A stretch of 64,000 bases of DNA from Hydrogenoanaerobacterium saccharovorans (GCF_003814745.1 NZ_RKRD01000001.1:1922001-1986000); one strand, 5' to 3'. Shown: positions 1 through 9,566, counted from the stretch's first letter. Notes: generated from the letters alone by a model not told the origin. A program made the numbers and translations.

Positions 1-476
1 CCATCAGGATGGCGCGGTTTTAAAGTTTTAGAAGTTTCTAGCGAGGTAACCGCTACAACGGTAAGCCCTTTCTTTTTGGCATAAAGCGCTGCTTCTATCG
101 GCACTATATTTATACCGGTGTTTGATGAAATGATAATCGTATCCCCATGTGCTAAGCCGGCTTTACTTAAAACTTCTTCTGCCTTACCGGGCATTCTTTC
201 GTTAAATGTACTGGATATTGCCCCCTCATGGAGCATGAGCGAGTTATCCAGAATCGGGTTGATGGGAATTAGCCCGCCGGCACGGTAGAACATCTCTTCT
301 ACAATCATATGGGAATGACCTGTTGAAAAAACATGGAGAAGCCCGCCGTTTTGTATTGAACGGTATGCACAAGCTGCAGCTTGCCCGATGCCCTGCAACT
401 CATTTTTTTCGACATCCTGCAACATACGGCAAATACGTTCAACATAAACTTCATCGTTTATAAGTTGTGTATCCAT
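1..476 (-). CDS. SIS-domain sugar-phosphate protein (3' part missing)
   Basis: This gene runs off the left edge, so only about the first 158 residues are visible. The start is ATG at 476 with AGGAGAT just upstream. The N-terminal segment contains GHSHMIVEEMFYRAGGL, and a later stretch reads DTIIISSNTG, typical of SIS (sugar isomerase) folds that bind phosphosugars. It resembles the UPF0309/YckP-type SIS proteins often found beside sugar transporters and murein or amino-sugar genes. It is the last visible gene of a minus-strand cluster of GntR regulator, two permeases and binding protein, so it probably acts on the imported sugar after phosphorylation. Whether it isomerises, deaminates or only senses a phosphosugar cannot be told. 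Family confidence is good; the reaction is inferred. Confidence 0.85.
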   Translation of the reverse strand, partial: MDTQLINDEVYVERICRMLQDVEKNELQGIGQAAACAYRSIQNGGLLHVFSTGHSHMIVEEMFYRAGGLIPINPILDNSLMLHEGAISSTFNERMPGKAEEVLSKAGLAHGDTIIISSNTGINIVPIEAALYAKKKGLTVVAVTSLETSKTLKPRHPD

Positions 477-502
477 ACAAATCTCCTATAGATTGGTTAT
501 AT

Positions 503-540
503 TATGAAAGGTGAGGAGTCTGCTCAGCCCCCCACCTTTT
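503..540 (-). terminator. Imperfect hairpin between binding-protein and SIS genes
   Basis: AAAGGTG near 508 pairs with CACCTTT near 532, with further partial pairing inside. It lies in the 76-base gap between the solute-binding protein and the SIS gene. The T-run on the minus strand is poor, so it may be a partial terminator or an mRNA-stabilising hairpin rather than a full stop. Confidence 0.35.
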
Positions 541-552
541 GGTTACAGAAAA

Positions 553-1848
553 TTATTTGCTTAAAATTTGTTTTGCCTGAGCATCAACATTTTTCGCAAA
601 ATCTTCCGGAGCAACTGCGCCTGCCCAAAGAGCTTCACATTCTTTTTGGAACATTGTTTGGAAACCGGCACCGTTCAAGTTTACAGGGAACGGTACAGCA
701 GCTTCTAATGCCTGAACAAAATATTTGTTATAGGGTGTTTTTGCTTCAAATGCTGTGGTATCAACTTCTTTGGATGCAGGAAGACCGTAATTCATATCCA
801 AAGCAATTTGCTGCCCTTGTTTACCAGAGAGAAATTCGACTACTCTCCAAGATAAATCCGGATTTTTTGCAGCTTTTGGAATAACCCATGAGTTAACAAA
901 AGAAGATGTTCTGCTTACACCATCAACAGAAGGCATAGGCAATACTGTGTATTCTGTGCCGTTTGCATCAAAGGTAGAAGCTGTAGATAGTGCGCCTATC
1001 TGCATTGCAACTTTATTTGCCATAAAGGGCGAAAACTCGCTGTCGCCAAACTGTGATGCCTGTGCTGCCGATGGGCAAACTTTATAGGTATTGTACAAAT
1101 CATACATATATTTTAATGCTTCCATAGTTTTTTCATCGGTTGAAAGTACACTGCTTTTGCCGTCATCTGAATACAATTTACCGCCAAAGCTTGCCATGAG
1201 TGCATATGTTTGGTCGGTGTAGTTTTTCCAGTAGTAACCCCATTGGCTTTCTGCTCCAGTGCCTTTTGTAAGTTTTTTTGCAATATCTGTAAACTCTTCA
1301 AGAGTCCAGTTGTCTGCCGGGATTTCAATGCCTGCCTCTGCAAACATTTTTGTGTTGAGATACATTACTTTGGGCGTAACGTCTCTTGCTGCTGCATACA
1401 TAGTGCCCTGTACCGTTAAAGCGTCTTTAACAACAGGATACAAAGAATCTTTGTAATCTTGAGAAGCCATATCGTCTAACGGAAGCAGCATACCGGACAA
1501 TGCGTATCTGGGGATTTGGTCCATAGCAAGCATCATCACGTCAGGGATTTCACCGCCTGCCAGTTTGGTTACCATAGTGTCTGCATATTTGCTCGGGATG
1601 GTAATAAACTCAAGTTTAATATCCGGGTTTTCTGCTTCAAAATCCTCTTTCATCTTCTTAAGATGCTCAACTTTTGTAATGTCCCACCAAGTATAAACTT
1701 TTAGCGTCTGTACTCCAGGTGAAGCTGCATCTTGTTTTGACGTGCCTTCGGGTGCAGAAGCAGGTTTTCCGCCGCAAGCTGCCAAACTGAACACCATAAC
1801 CAGCGCTAAAATCAATACAGTTAGCTTAGAGAAAAATGATTTTTTCAT
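553..1848 (-). CDS. Sugar ABC transporter substrate-binding lipoprotein
   Basis: This is a family 1 extracellular solute-binding protein of 431 residues that captures a sugar or oligosaccharide for a CUT1 importer. Residues 1-25 form a lipoprotein signal ending in the lipobox LAAC, followed by a Ser/Pro/Ala-rich linker. The mature part starts LKVYTWWDITKVEHLKKM and contains the usual mixed alpha/beta core and Trp-rich ligand regions. The start ATG has GGAGGAAG upstream. Two permease genes lie directly upstream in the same direction. No ATPase is present, as is common in clostridial CUT1 systems that share one MsmX-type ATPase. The ligand cannot be read from sequence. Confidence 0.92.
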   Translation of the reverse strand: MKKSFFSKLTVLILALVMVFSLAACGGKPASAPEGTSKQDAASPGVQTLKVYTWWDITKVEHLKKMKEDFEAENPDIKLEFITIPSKYADTMVTKLAGGEIPDVMMLAMDQIPRYALSGMLLPLDDMASQDYKDSLYPVVKDALTVQGTMYAAARDVTPKVMYLNTKMFAEAGIEIPADNWTLEEFTDIAKKLTKGTGAESQWGYYWKNYTDQTYALMASFGGKLYSDDGKSSVLSTDEKTMEALKYMYDLYNTYKVCPSAAQASQFGDSEFSPFMANKVAMQIGALSTASTFDANGTEYTVLPMPSVDGVSRTSSFVNSWVIPKAAKNPDLSWRVVEFLSGKQGQQIALDMNYGLPASKEVDTTAFEAKTPYNKYFVQALEAAVPFPVNLNGAGFQTMFQKECEALWAGAVAPEDFAKNVDAQAKQILSK

Positions 1849-1904
1849 GTTTCTTCCTCCGTATAATTTATTTTTATAATTACCCGTAATGGGGAACCAA
1901 CAAG

Positions 1905-2750
1905 CTATCTACCGCCAAAACCTGCGTTCATAGATGAAGATATAAAATACTTTTGGAAAGCAAAAAACACTAAAATAATCGGTACAATACTAATAGTTGC
2001 ACCTGCAAGAAGAACCGCCCAGTTAGAATCCCACTCTTTTAAATATTTCAGTCCCACAGTCAGCGTCATTTTGTCAAAATCGTTGATGACAATCATAGGC
2101 CAAAGAAACTGGTTCCAAACGGTTCTAAAGCTTAGAATTGCTGTTGTAGCAATGGCGGGCTTAGAATTTGGTAATATAATTTTGAAAAAGATTCTTATTC
2201 GAGAGCATCCGTCAATAATGGCAGCGTTCTCTAAATCTTTTGGAATGCTTAAGAAAAACTGCCGAAAGAAAAAGATGTTAAAGGCATTGGTTGCAGTAAA
2301 CATACTGGTTAAAAACAATGCGGTATAGGTATTATAAAGGTTTAAATCTACTATTGTTTTATAGTTTGGTATTAAGGTAACGTGGCTTGGTATCATCATT
2401 GTTGCAATAAATGCCAGAAAGATAATATTTCTTCCCTTAAAATTCAAACGAGTTAATGCATACGCTGTTATGGATGCAATGACAATCATAGAAAATGGAA
2501 TTGCAATTGATAAAACAATCGAGTTAAGTATAAACTTGCCAAATGGAAGTACTTCAAAAAGCCGCTTGTAATTTTCAAGCGTAAAAGGGCGCGGAAGAAT
2601 ATTTAAGGGATTACCTGTGTAGAGTTGATCGATTGTCTTAAATGAAGATAATGTAGACCAAACAAAAGGATAAATCATAATAAGAGATAGAATTATCATG
2701 ATTGTGTGGTAAATGAAATTTTTACTTTTTTTATAAGGTTGTACCTGCAA
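1905..2750 (-). CDS. Sugar ABC transporter permease (MalG/AraQ type)
   Basis: This inner-membrane subunit of a CUT1 importer has about six hydrophobic segments and the cytoplasmic EAA loop (ENAAIIDGCSRIRIFFKIILP) that docks onto the ATPase. I place the start at TTG 2750. A run AGGGGGGCGA lies at a good distance before it, and it lies just past the stop of the upstream permease. A longer open frame to 2828 would overlap the upstream gene by 76 bases and add a non-conserved extension. The resulting 281 residues match the family size. It forms a heterodimer with the preceding permease. The substrate is unknown but presumably the sugar bound by the adjacent lipoprotein. Confidence 0.9.
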   Translation of the reverse strand: MQVQPYKKSKNFIYHTIMIILSLIMIYPFVWSTLSSFKTIDQLYTGNPLNILPRPFTLENYKRLFEVLPFGKFILNSIVLSIAIPFSMIVIASITAYALTRLNFKGRNIIFLAFIATMMIPSHVTLIPNYKTIVDLNLYNTYTALFLTSMFTATNAFNIFFFRQFFLSIPKDLENAAIIDGCSRIRIFFKIILPNSKPAIATTAILSFRTVWNQFLWPMIVINDFDKMTLTVGLKYLKEWDSNWAVLLAGATISIVPIILVFFAFQKYFISSSMNAGFGGR

Positions 2751-2752
2751 AT

Positions 2753-3694
2753 TTATTCGCCCCCCTGTTCGTTTCTGAATCGATATTGTACCAAGGTTAC
2801 AATGAGAATAATAATAAAGAACACCCAAGCCAATGCTGATGCATAGCCCATTTCGTAAAAGCTAAAGGCTTTTTCGTATATGTAATACATAATGGTGCTG
2901 GTCGAGCCGAGAGGCCCGCCTTCTGTCATAATAAAAATACTTTCAAACATATTGAAAGCTTCAATTACCAACAAAATAGCTACTACAAAGAATGTGTTGG
3001 ACAGCATAGGAATCGTTATTTTAAAAAATTGCTGTACCTTGTTTGCGCCATCTACATCGGCAGCTTCGTAAAGAGTTTCTGGAATGGTTTGCAAACCAGA
3101 TAAAAACATAAGCATATAGTAGCCGCCCATCTGCCAAACTCGCATAATTACCAGCGCAGGCTTGCTCCATACGGTACTTGCCAGCCATTGGGGTACGGTA
3201 TCAAAGCCCAATACAAATAAAAAGTTGTTCAGCAATCCCATATCGGGGTTAAAAATCCACAACCAAACCATGCTGATTGCTACCGTAGAAGTAATAGACG
3301 GTAAAAACAGTGCAGCACGGTATGCTTTTACCATTCCTTTTGTCTTTTTATTAATAAAAATTGCCAGCATTAATGAGACAACTAAAACAATGGGCACTAA
3401 TAAAACTACAAAATAGAGCGTATTGCCCATATATTGATAAAAGTACTTGTCCTGAAAAACCCTTTTAAAGTTTTCAAGCCCCACCCACTTTGGCGGTGTC
3501 AATAAATCCCATTCTGTAAAAGAATAATACAAAGACCTTAGTATCGAGCTGAATGTGAAAATCGTAAACCCGATCAATGCAGGTGAAACAAAAAGCCAAC
3601 CTGCGGCAGCTTCTTTTTGTTTTAAACTCAGTTTATTACGTTTACAAATCTTTTTTGAGGTACTCTTGGTAGTTTTTTGTATCAGTGAATTCAA
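2753..3694 (-). CDS. Sugar ABC transporter permease (MalF/UgpA type)
   Basis: This 313-residue membrane protein has a cytoplasmic basic N-terminus, six predicted transmembrane segments and the EAA motif region YEAADVDGANKVQQFFKITI. It is the first permease of the CUT1 cluster and is translationally close to the second (two bases separate stop and start). The start is TTG at 3694 after GGGAGTG. It follows the GntR regulator by 81 bases, in which a palindromic promoter element sits. Function is solute translocation; the sugar is not identifiable. Confidence 0.9.
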   Translation of the reverse strand: MNSLIQKTTKSTSKKICKRNKLSLKQKEAAAGWLFVSPALIGFTIFTFSSILRSLYYSFTEWDLLTPPKWVGLENFKRVFQDKYFYQYMGNTLYFVVLLVPIVLVVSLMLAIFINKKTKGMVKAYRAALFLPSITSTVAISMVWLWIFNPDMGLLNNFLFVLGFDTVPQWLASTVWSKPALVIMRVWQMGGYYMLMFLSGLQTIPETLYEAADVDGANKVQQFFKITIPMLSNTFFVVAILLVIEAFNMFESIFIMTEGGPLGSTSTIMYYIYEKAFSFYEMGYASALAWVFFIIILIVTLVQYRFRNEQGGE

Positions 3695-3714
3695 AACAAC
3701 ACTCCCTTTTATTC

Positions 3715-3730
3715 GTTATGATATTATAAC
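3715..3730. promoter_or_regulatory. 16-base palindrome overlapping a -10 element
   Basis: GTTATGATATTATAAC is an almost perfect inverted repeat between the GntR gene and the first permease. Its minus-strand reading contains TATAAT (3723-3728), so a regulator bound here would block a promoter for the transporter genes. GntR/HutC regulators bind palindromes of this size. Assignment to the adjacent GntR protein is inference. Confidence 0.5.
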
Positions 3731-3775
3731 AAGTTAGATGAAAAAAAGTTGAACCGCTTTTTTAAGATTAATTTT

Positions 3776-4486
3776 TTATTGATTGATTGTTACATTAAAC
3801 TGGTATTTATCACCCCGATAGATTGATTTAACATATTCAAATGGTATTCCATCCTGTTCGAAGGTTGTACGTGTAATTTGCAAAACTGCTTTGCCCGGCT
3901 TAATTTTTAAAAGATTTGCAACATCATTGGGTGCAGAGCAAGCTTTAATGCACTGTACCGCCTTCTTTTTTTCGCAACCATAGTTATATTTTAAAATTTC
4001 ATATAAAGACTTCGTTAAATCGTAACGGTCTAACCCCGGAAAGCGAAAGAATGCTATATGCACATGCTCTATTGCAATTGGTATGCCATCGGCACATCTC
4101 AAACGTTCTATGCAATATACTTTTTGGTTGCTTTCTATCATTAATTCAGCAGCCACAGACTCTGTAGGCTCTTTAATTTCTAAAGAAAGCAAGATTGTCG
4201 AAGGCTCTAGCCCCAGGCTTTTCATTTCTTCGCTGAATCCCTGCAAGCGGTTTAACTGCATATCTGTTTTTTTAACCGTAACATAACTGCCTTTTCCCTG
4301 AAGCTTATAAATATATCCTTCTTGCGTTAAACCATCCAATGCACGGCGCACTGTAATTCGGCTGACATTAAAAAGTTTACACATTTCCTCTTCAGTAGGC
4401 ATCTTATCTCCCTCTATCAGCTGCCCGGATTCAATCAACGATTGATAATAGTTCATCACCTGCTGATATCGCGGCAATGCTTTCAT
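3776..4486 (-). CDS. GntR-family (HutC subfamily) regulator
   Basis: This transcription factor has 236 residues. Residues 1-70 are the winged helix-turn-helix (PTEEEMCKLFNVSRITVRRALDGL), and residues 90-230 are a UTRA effector-binding domain (GFSEEMKSLGLEPSTILL to VKSIYRGDKYQFNVTI). HutC-type regulators with UTRA domains usually sense phosphorylated sugars or small metabolites and repress neighbouring catabolic genes. It is encoded at the head of the sugar ABC cluster, so the likely ligand is the imported sugar or its phosphate. The start ATG follows AGGTGAGGGAG. A palindrome at 3715-3730 is a candidate operator. Confidence 0.93.
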   Translation of the reverse strand: MKALPRYQQVMNYYQSLIESGQLIEGDKMPTEEEMCKLFNVSRITVRRALDGLTQEGYIYKLQGKGSYVTVKKTDMQLNRLQGFSEEMKSLGLEPSTILLSLEIKEPTESVAAELMIESNQKVYCIERLRCADGIPIAIEHVHIAFFRFPGLDRYDLTKSLYEILKYNYGCEKKKAVQCIKACSAPNDVANLLKIKPGKAVLQITRTTFEQDGIPFEYVKSIYRGDKYQFNVTINQ

Positions 4487-4594
4487 ACTCCCTCACCTTT
4501 TCTGTATGATATTTTTGAATCCATACAAAACAGATTCTTATTTCTCCTATAAATATACACTAATTACCAGCTAAAACAAGAGATAATAAACACC

Positions 4595-5281
4595 TTAAAG
4601 GGTAATTTCTTCAATATATCTCAGGTGAGGCGCAGAACTAAGCAAACTTACCACCTCTTGATGAGAGCGTTTTTCCAAGCTTTTTACAGTTATAATTACG
4701 CTGATACAGTGACCGTCAGATTGCCGAAACTCATTCATTTCTACTCTTGAAACATAAAAGTTATTTTCTCTTGCAAACTCAAAAAAATTGCTGATGCGCA
4801 TTTGGGAGTCAAATTCCAAGTACAAATCAACGTAGCTTGAATGCATTTTTAAAGCATTGTCGATTCCATGGAGAAAAGAAATTACAAGAATAACAGCAAG
4901 CCCTCCAATGATGGCTCCTTCATAATATCCAATCCCTAATGCCAGGCCTATGCAGGCAGCAGTCCATAGGCCTGCCGCCGTAGTCAGCCCTTTGATTTGG
5001 TTGTGCCTTGTAATAATAATCGTACCTGCCCCCAAAAAGCCAATTCCGCTAACAACTTGGGCACCCATACGTACCAAATCTCCCGTTCCAAAAATTTGGT
5101 ATACATATTGGTTGGTCATCATTACCAACGTTGCCCCTAGGCAAACCAGCATATAGGTTCTCAGCCCTGCAGGGCGGTTTTTTCTTCCGCGCTCTAATCC
5201 AAGAATTCCACCAATAAACAGTGCAAGAAACACTCGAACCAGCGCTGAAAGCAACGTTAACTCTCTTAAATCATTAAACAT
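4595..5281 (-). CDS. MgtC/SapB-family membrane protein
   Basis: This 228-residue protein has four to five hydrophobic helices in the first 140 residues, including GGILGLERGRKNRPAGLRTY, the family signature, and a soluble ACT-like C-terminal part (150-228). MgtC proteins are linked to magnesium homeostasis and control of ATP synthase or membrane potential in pathogens, but most bacterial members are uncharacterised. The ribosome binding site is weak. It sits between the sugar ABC cluster and the large phosphoesterase gene, with 28 bases to the latter, and may be co-transcribed with it. I see nothing that ties it functionally to its neighbours. Confidence 0.9.
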   Translation of the reverse strand: MFNDLRELTLLSALVRVFLALFIGGILGLERGRKNRPAGLRTYMLVCLGATLVMMTNQYVYQIFGTGDLVRMGAQVVSGIGFLGAGTIIITRHNQIKGLTTAAGLWTAACIGLALGIGYYEGAIIGGLAVILVISFLHGIDNALKMHSSYVDLYLEFDSQMRISNFFEFARENNFYVSRVEMNEFRQSDGHCISVIITVKSLEKRSHQEVVSLLSSAPHLRYIEEITL

Positions 5282-5309
5282 AGCTAATTAATACTCTGCT
5301 CAAACCGGT

Positions 5310-8300
5310 TTATTTTGGATAAGTGATACTGTAAAGTTTCCCGTCTATGCCTGAGATATAAATACGATTACCCGCTACCTCCGGTGTCGACCAAAATACC
5401 CTTTCAGGGTATCCTGCGGCATCGTAATGAAAAAGCACCTTCCCGTTTAAAGGATCTATGCCGGAAATACGCCCCCGTTCTGCCACGCGCAAGAGAATCC
5501 CCTCATGGTAGATTAGCCCGCTATCAATCTGCATTTCTTGCAAATCTCCGTCTTTTCCGTCATGTCTTAGGTCCGCAGTCCAAACGGTTGAATTATCTGC
5601 CGCATTGATTGCATAGAGGTTTCTTCCATTATTCCCTGTGTAGAACACTAAACTTCCATCGGTAGCCATACCTCTGGATGATACCTTTTGAATTGTATCG
5701 GATGTCCACTCCAACACACCGTTTGTCATATTTAAATAGCCCGGTCTGGTGTTTTGTGCATCTATACACCAAAGCTTGTTTTGTGCGATTGTTGGCCTTA
5801 CATCTCCGCAAACAAACAAAGATTCATCTGTGTTCGCATTGCCTCTCCATTTAAGGCTGCCGTCCTCCAAGTTAATTGCATACCAGATATAAGTATCTCG
5901 TACAAATGCATACACCACACCGTCTTTTATGGCTGGCTGCTGACGGATAAGACCATTTGTTTGATAGCTCCAAATCATAGTTCCGGTGCTTGCATCCAGT
6001 GCATAAATTTTACCGTCTCCTGCACCGAATACCACCTTAGTCCCTTCAACAACAGGGTCGGATATTACGCTGCCCCCTGTTGTAAAACTCCAGTTGAGCT
6101 GACCGCTTTGTGCATCGACAGAATATAGTTTTTTATCGTTTGACCCAAAAAGTATCATGGTTCTTCCGTTCGATGTAAAAACAGCCGGTTTGGAGGTAAC
6201 ACCGTCTTGGCAGGAGAACTTCCAGTTTAGGCTGCCTGTGGTATCACTAATACAATATAAGTTTCCATCGTTGGAGCCAACATAAACCTTGTCTTGCCAT
6301 GCTGTTGCAGAGGATTGTATCATATCACTTGTTTCAAAAATCCAGTTTGTAGTTACAGAGCCTCCTTCCCACTCGTAATCCATATAATTTGTCCATTTGT
6401 TTTGCTTACCATCAAATACTTCTACACCAACAAAATGCTTACCATACGGTATTTTAGGTGCATAATCGGATATAGAAATAGTACCTACCCAGTGGTTTTC
6501 TTTATCTTTTGTTAACAAAGTGTAGTTGCCATAATTGTCAATTCGTGCTTTTACAGAAGAAATACCGTCCGGTGCTTGCGTAACAGCTACATTTACAGTA
6601 ACATTACCGTTTGCGTCCGGTATAGCAGATTCGATTGTAAACTTTGTTTTGCGCGTGTTATTCATAGTACCTGATAACCAAAGCTTTTTGCTGCCATCGG
6701 ACGCTTTGCATTTGTAAATATAATAATTTTTGCCTGTAAAGCGTATAGTAACATAATTTTGTTCGGGGTTATCTTTTACATATGTAATATAATTTACAGG
6801 AACTCCATCTTCTATAACATTTCCATAATAATGAAGATGCCCTGACATATAGGCAATTACATTATTTTCTTTTACTGCATTTAAAAGTTCATGCCTTGCA
6901 GTAACATTATTGTTAATTTTAAACGGATGGTGGGCGAACAGTATGACCGGCATCTCTTTCGGGATGGTGTTTAAGTCAGCTTTCAGCCACTCTAACTGGG
7001 CTTTATTTATTTTGCCGTCTAATTCCAAGTTTACTGTAGAATCTAACAAAACAAAATGTACACCCTTATGGTCAAACGATTGGTATAAAGGCCCTATGCG
7101 ATTTTTAAAATCGTTTTTGCCATTAGAGTTCCACCAGCGCACATCGTGGTTGCCCGGTGTAGTGTAAACAGGGTTTGTAAATAAAGTCTTATCTTTTTTG
7201 TATAGTTCGTATTGCTCGGGGGTTCCGTGGTCCGTAATATCACCTGTTACAATGGTGAAATCAGGCTGTACCTTTGTATTGATTTCGTTAATAATACTTT
7301 TAAAATTGCTGCTGCCAATCAGCTCGTGAACATCTGAAATTTGCGCAATTTCAAAGCCCTCAAATGTTCCATACTCTACAAGGAGCTCTACATAATCCAC
7401 TTTTCTGGTAAAAGAGCGTACAGCTGAATTGTAAATTCTTGCAGTTACCTCCCCTTCCGCAGAAATATATCGGCTCAATTCCATAGGGTCGGTAACAGTA
7501 AAACGAAGCGTTTCATCCTTATCCGATACCATAGATGTTCTAAATACGTTAAATTTATCGGTATCATAATTATACAGTGAAATGTACTGGTTATTTGCTG
7601 AATTATCTACACTGGTGTTTATACTAACAGTAACAGCGTAAACTTGGTCGGCAGCAATTCCAACATTAAATTTGCTTTGAAAAGCTATTTTATTTGCGGC
7701 ATCAGAACTAAGCTTTAAAAAATCTGCATCTTTTGCGGTAATACTTGTTTCGTTGCCACCTATAATACTGCCATATTCTGTAATAATTGTATCGGCAGCA
7801 AATTTTTTTACATTTTCCGCCGTTTGATGATAGACATTTAAATGAAGATAATCGGTATCTCTGGTAAAACTTTTGGTTGCCGAATTATATAGACGAATTC
7901 TCACTTCTCCATCATCTGAAATCCAGCTGGACAACCTAGTTGGAGCAGATAAAACAACTGTTTTGTTTGATGCCGTTGTTTTACAATCTGACACTGCTAC
8001 CGTTTCCCAATTGTTTGTATCAAAGCGAAATATCGAAATCCAAAGGTCATTTGCATCTATGCTTGTTTTTCCGTCGTATTCTATTTCCAGGCTCTGCACA
8101 GATGACTTGGCACAGTCAAGAAACAGAGAAGTATACCACGCCACTTTATTTGAAACAGAGCTGACGGAATAATATTTATTATCCCTGTCTTTTAAGTTTA
8201 CAGAATTTGATGTTGTTTCTGTACCCGTTTCAAGGGTTACAGAAGTAACGTCGTAACTATAAACTGTATGATTGGAACTTGCTTTTGCAGCACCAGTTAA

Positions 8301-8819
8301 TGAGATATTATCAAGTGAAAGTTGAATATCCATAGATGATTGAATGCTTATTTTCACCTGAACCTGGTCTGCTTGTACAAACATATCTGCCTGAGGGAGC
8401 GTAAATGTTTTTACAGTATATTGCGTGGTAAAATTTATACTTCCTACCGATTGATACTGATTTGTACTGGGATTAAAGATTAAAACATCGCCTGTAACAG
8501 GACTGGATGCTTTCGCGGTTACGGATAATGTTATTGTTTGCGGTGAGGCGTTTGAAGTAACTGCAAAAGTACCCAAGCTTTCTATTGCACCTGCTACAGA
8601 TGCTACTTCTAAAGCTTGGCGATCTTCTAAATCTAAAAAAGAGTTTTTTCCTGAATTGATTTTACCTTTTTCAATACTCCAATGCGAGAGTTGATACGAA
8701 GTTAAATATTCTTCTGCGCTATAGTTGCTTACCTGTGCTGCATAAGCAGATGGAATACACGTTCCACTAATAACAACTATCAAACAAAAACAGACTAGTT
8801 TTTTTAGCAACGTATTCAT
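5310..8819 (-). CDS. Secreted metallophosphoesterase with PQQ-type beta-propeller
   Basis: This 1169-residue exported protein has a signal peptide at residues 1-28 (cleavage near AYA-AQ). Residues 30-480 are beta-rich, Ser/Thr-rich and contain repeated units (each with a W or Y-S-F-T-R-x-x-D-Y pattern) resembling carbohydrate-binding or jelly-roll modules. A calcineurin-like phosphoesterase follows: ISDVHEL near 490, TGDITDHG near 525, GNHD near 556, FAHHPF near 620 and GHLHYYG near 660, which supply the two-metal site. From about 825 to the end there is a seven-strand-repeat PQQ/WD-like propeller (GSNDGNLYC, GSNDKKLYS, GAGDGKIYA, GIDGKLYS). No sortase motif or SLH domain is visible. The substrate could be a phosphodiester in a polysaccharide, teichoic acid or nucleotide; this is undetermined. 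Confidence 0.88.
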   Translation of the reverse strand: MNTLLKKLVCFCLIVVISGTCIPSAYAAQVSNYSAEEYLTSYQLSHWSIEKGKINSGKNSFLDLEDRQALEVASVAGAIESLGTFAVTSNASPQTITLSVTAKASSPVTGDVLIFNPSTNQYQSVGSINFTTQYTVKTFTLPQADMFVQADQVQVKISIQSSMDIQLSLDNISLTGAAKASSNHTVYSYDVTSVTLETGTETTSNSVNLKDRDNKYYSVSSVSNKVAWYTSLFLDCAKSSVQSLEIEYDGKTSIDANDLWISIFRFDTNNWETVAVSDCKTTASNKTVVLSAPTRLSSWISDDGEVRIRLYNSATKSFTRDTDYLHLNVYHQTAENVKKFAADTIITEYGSIIGGNETSITAKDADFLKLSSDAANKIAFQSKFNVGIAADQVYAVTVSINTSVDNSANNQYISLYNYDTDKFNVFRTSMVSDKDETLRFTVTDPMELSRYISAEGEVTARIYNSAVRSFTRKVDYVELLVEYGTFEGFEIAQISDVHELIGSSNFKSIINEINTKVQPDFTIVTGDITDHGTPEQYELYKKDKTLFTNPVYTTPGNHDVRWWNSNGKNDFKNRIGPLYQSFDHKGVHFVLLDSTVNLELDGKINKAQLEWLKADLNTIPKEMPVILFAHHPFKINNNVTARHELLNAVKENNVIAYMSGHLHYYGNVIEDGVPVNYITYVKDNPEQNYVTIRFTGKNYYIYKCKASDGSKKLWLSGTMNNTRKTKFTIESAIPDANGNVTVNVAVTQAPDGISSVKARIDNYGNYTLLTKDKENHWVGTISISDYAPKIPYGKHFVGVEVFDGKQNKWTNYMDYEWEGGSVTTNWIFETSDMIQSSATAWQDKVYVGSNDGNLYCISDTTGSLNWKFSCQDGVTSKPAVFTSNGRTMILFGSNDKKLYSVDAQSGQLNWSFTTGGSVISDPVVEGTKVVFGAGDGKIYALDASTGTMIWSYQTNGLIRQQPAIKDGVVYAFVRDTYIWYAINLEDGSLKWRGNANTDESLFVCGDVRPTIAQNKLWCIDAQNTRPGYLNMTNGVLEWTSDTIQKVSSRGMATDGSLVFYTGNNGRNLYAINAADNSTVWTADLRHDGKDGDLQEMQIDSGLIYHEGILLRVAERGRISGIDPLNGKVLFHYDAAGYPERVFWSTPEVAGNRIYISGIDGKLYSITYPK

Positions 8820-8831
8820 CTTTAACCATCC

Positions 8832-9566
8832 TTATATTATAAATTTTTTAAGAATTTCTGTAGACTCAGCGTTTTGAAAAATCTGTTTTGCTTTTTTCTC
8901 GTATTGATCCGCCTTTTGCGGAGTAAAAAAATGTGTAAGCAGCAACCGTTTTACTTGTGCATTTTTTGCAATATTTGCAGCCTGTGTTACCGTCATATGA
9001 TGGTCGGTTCTGGTATCGTCAATATCTTCAAAGATGGTTGATTCACAAAGTAAAACATCTGCATTGCAAGATAACATTTCAAGTGCGGTACACTGTGCGC
9101 TATCGCCTGAATACACAAGCGATTTTCCGGCATTTTCAACTTTTACAGCAAACGAATTGCCAAAGTGTTTTACCTCCGAAAATTTATATTGAACACCTGC
9201 TTTATCAAGTACCATGCCATCATAGATTGATGTAATATGAAATACATGGTTTGTTGCTATTTCATCTAACATCCACTGCGGTGCCGCAGGCATGATAAGT
9301 TCGATAGGTTGAATTTCTTCCCCCAAAGACTTTCTGGTTTCTAAAGCATATTTAATACAAAATAAATCTGCCATATGGTCGAAGTGCAGGTGAGAAATAA
9401 TAATAACGTCCAAATCTTTAAGGTTGCATACATGTTGGAGTTTGGCAGCGCTTCCGTTACCCGCATCTAATAAAATTTTTTGTGTGCCGGTAAGTAACAA
9501 AAAAGAAGAACAAGCACCGTCTTTGATGGGACAGGTTCCGTTATTTCCTAATACTACAAGCTCCAT
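8832..9566 (-). CDS. MBL-fold metallohydrolase (RNase Z-like)
   Basis: This 244-residue metallo-beta-lactamase-fold protein has the zinc motif HLHFDHMADL near residue 59, a further YSGDSAQC segment and a C-terminal LLTHFF histidine. The layout resembles RNase Z-like or AtsA-type hydrolases, not beta-lactamases. A 12-base gap separates it from the phosphoesterase gene downstream, so they are likely one transcript. The start ATG has GGAGGACG upstream. AtsA-like family members are named arylsulfatases, which is tempting given the nearby sulfatases, but the assignment is only to the fold. It is probably cytoplasmic because no signal peptide is present. Confidence 0.87.
   Translation of the reverse strand: MELVVLGNNGTCPIKDGACSSFLLLTGTQKILLDAGNGSAAKLQHVCNLKDLDVIIISHLHFDHMADLFCIKYALETRKSLGEEIQPIELIMPAAPQWMLDEIATNHVFHITSIYDGMVLDKAGVQYKFSEVKHFGNSFAVKVENAGKSLVYSGDSAQCTALEMLSCNADVLLCESTIFEDIDDTRTDHHMTVTQAANIAKNAQVKRLLLTHFFTPQKADQYEKKAKQIFQNAESTEILKKFII

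Noticed and set aside
4503..4527. GTATGA...CATAC repeat upstream of the GntR gene
   Set aside because: Spacing is ten bases or more and does not match the other sites; it may be chance in AT-rich DNA.
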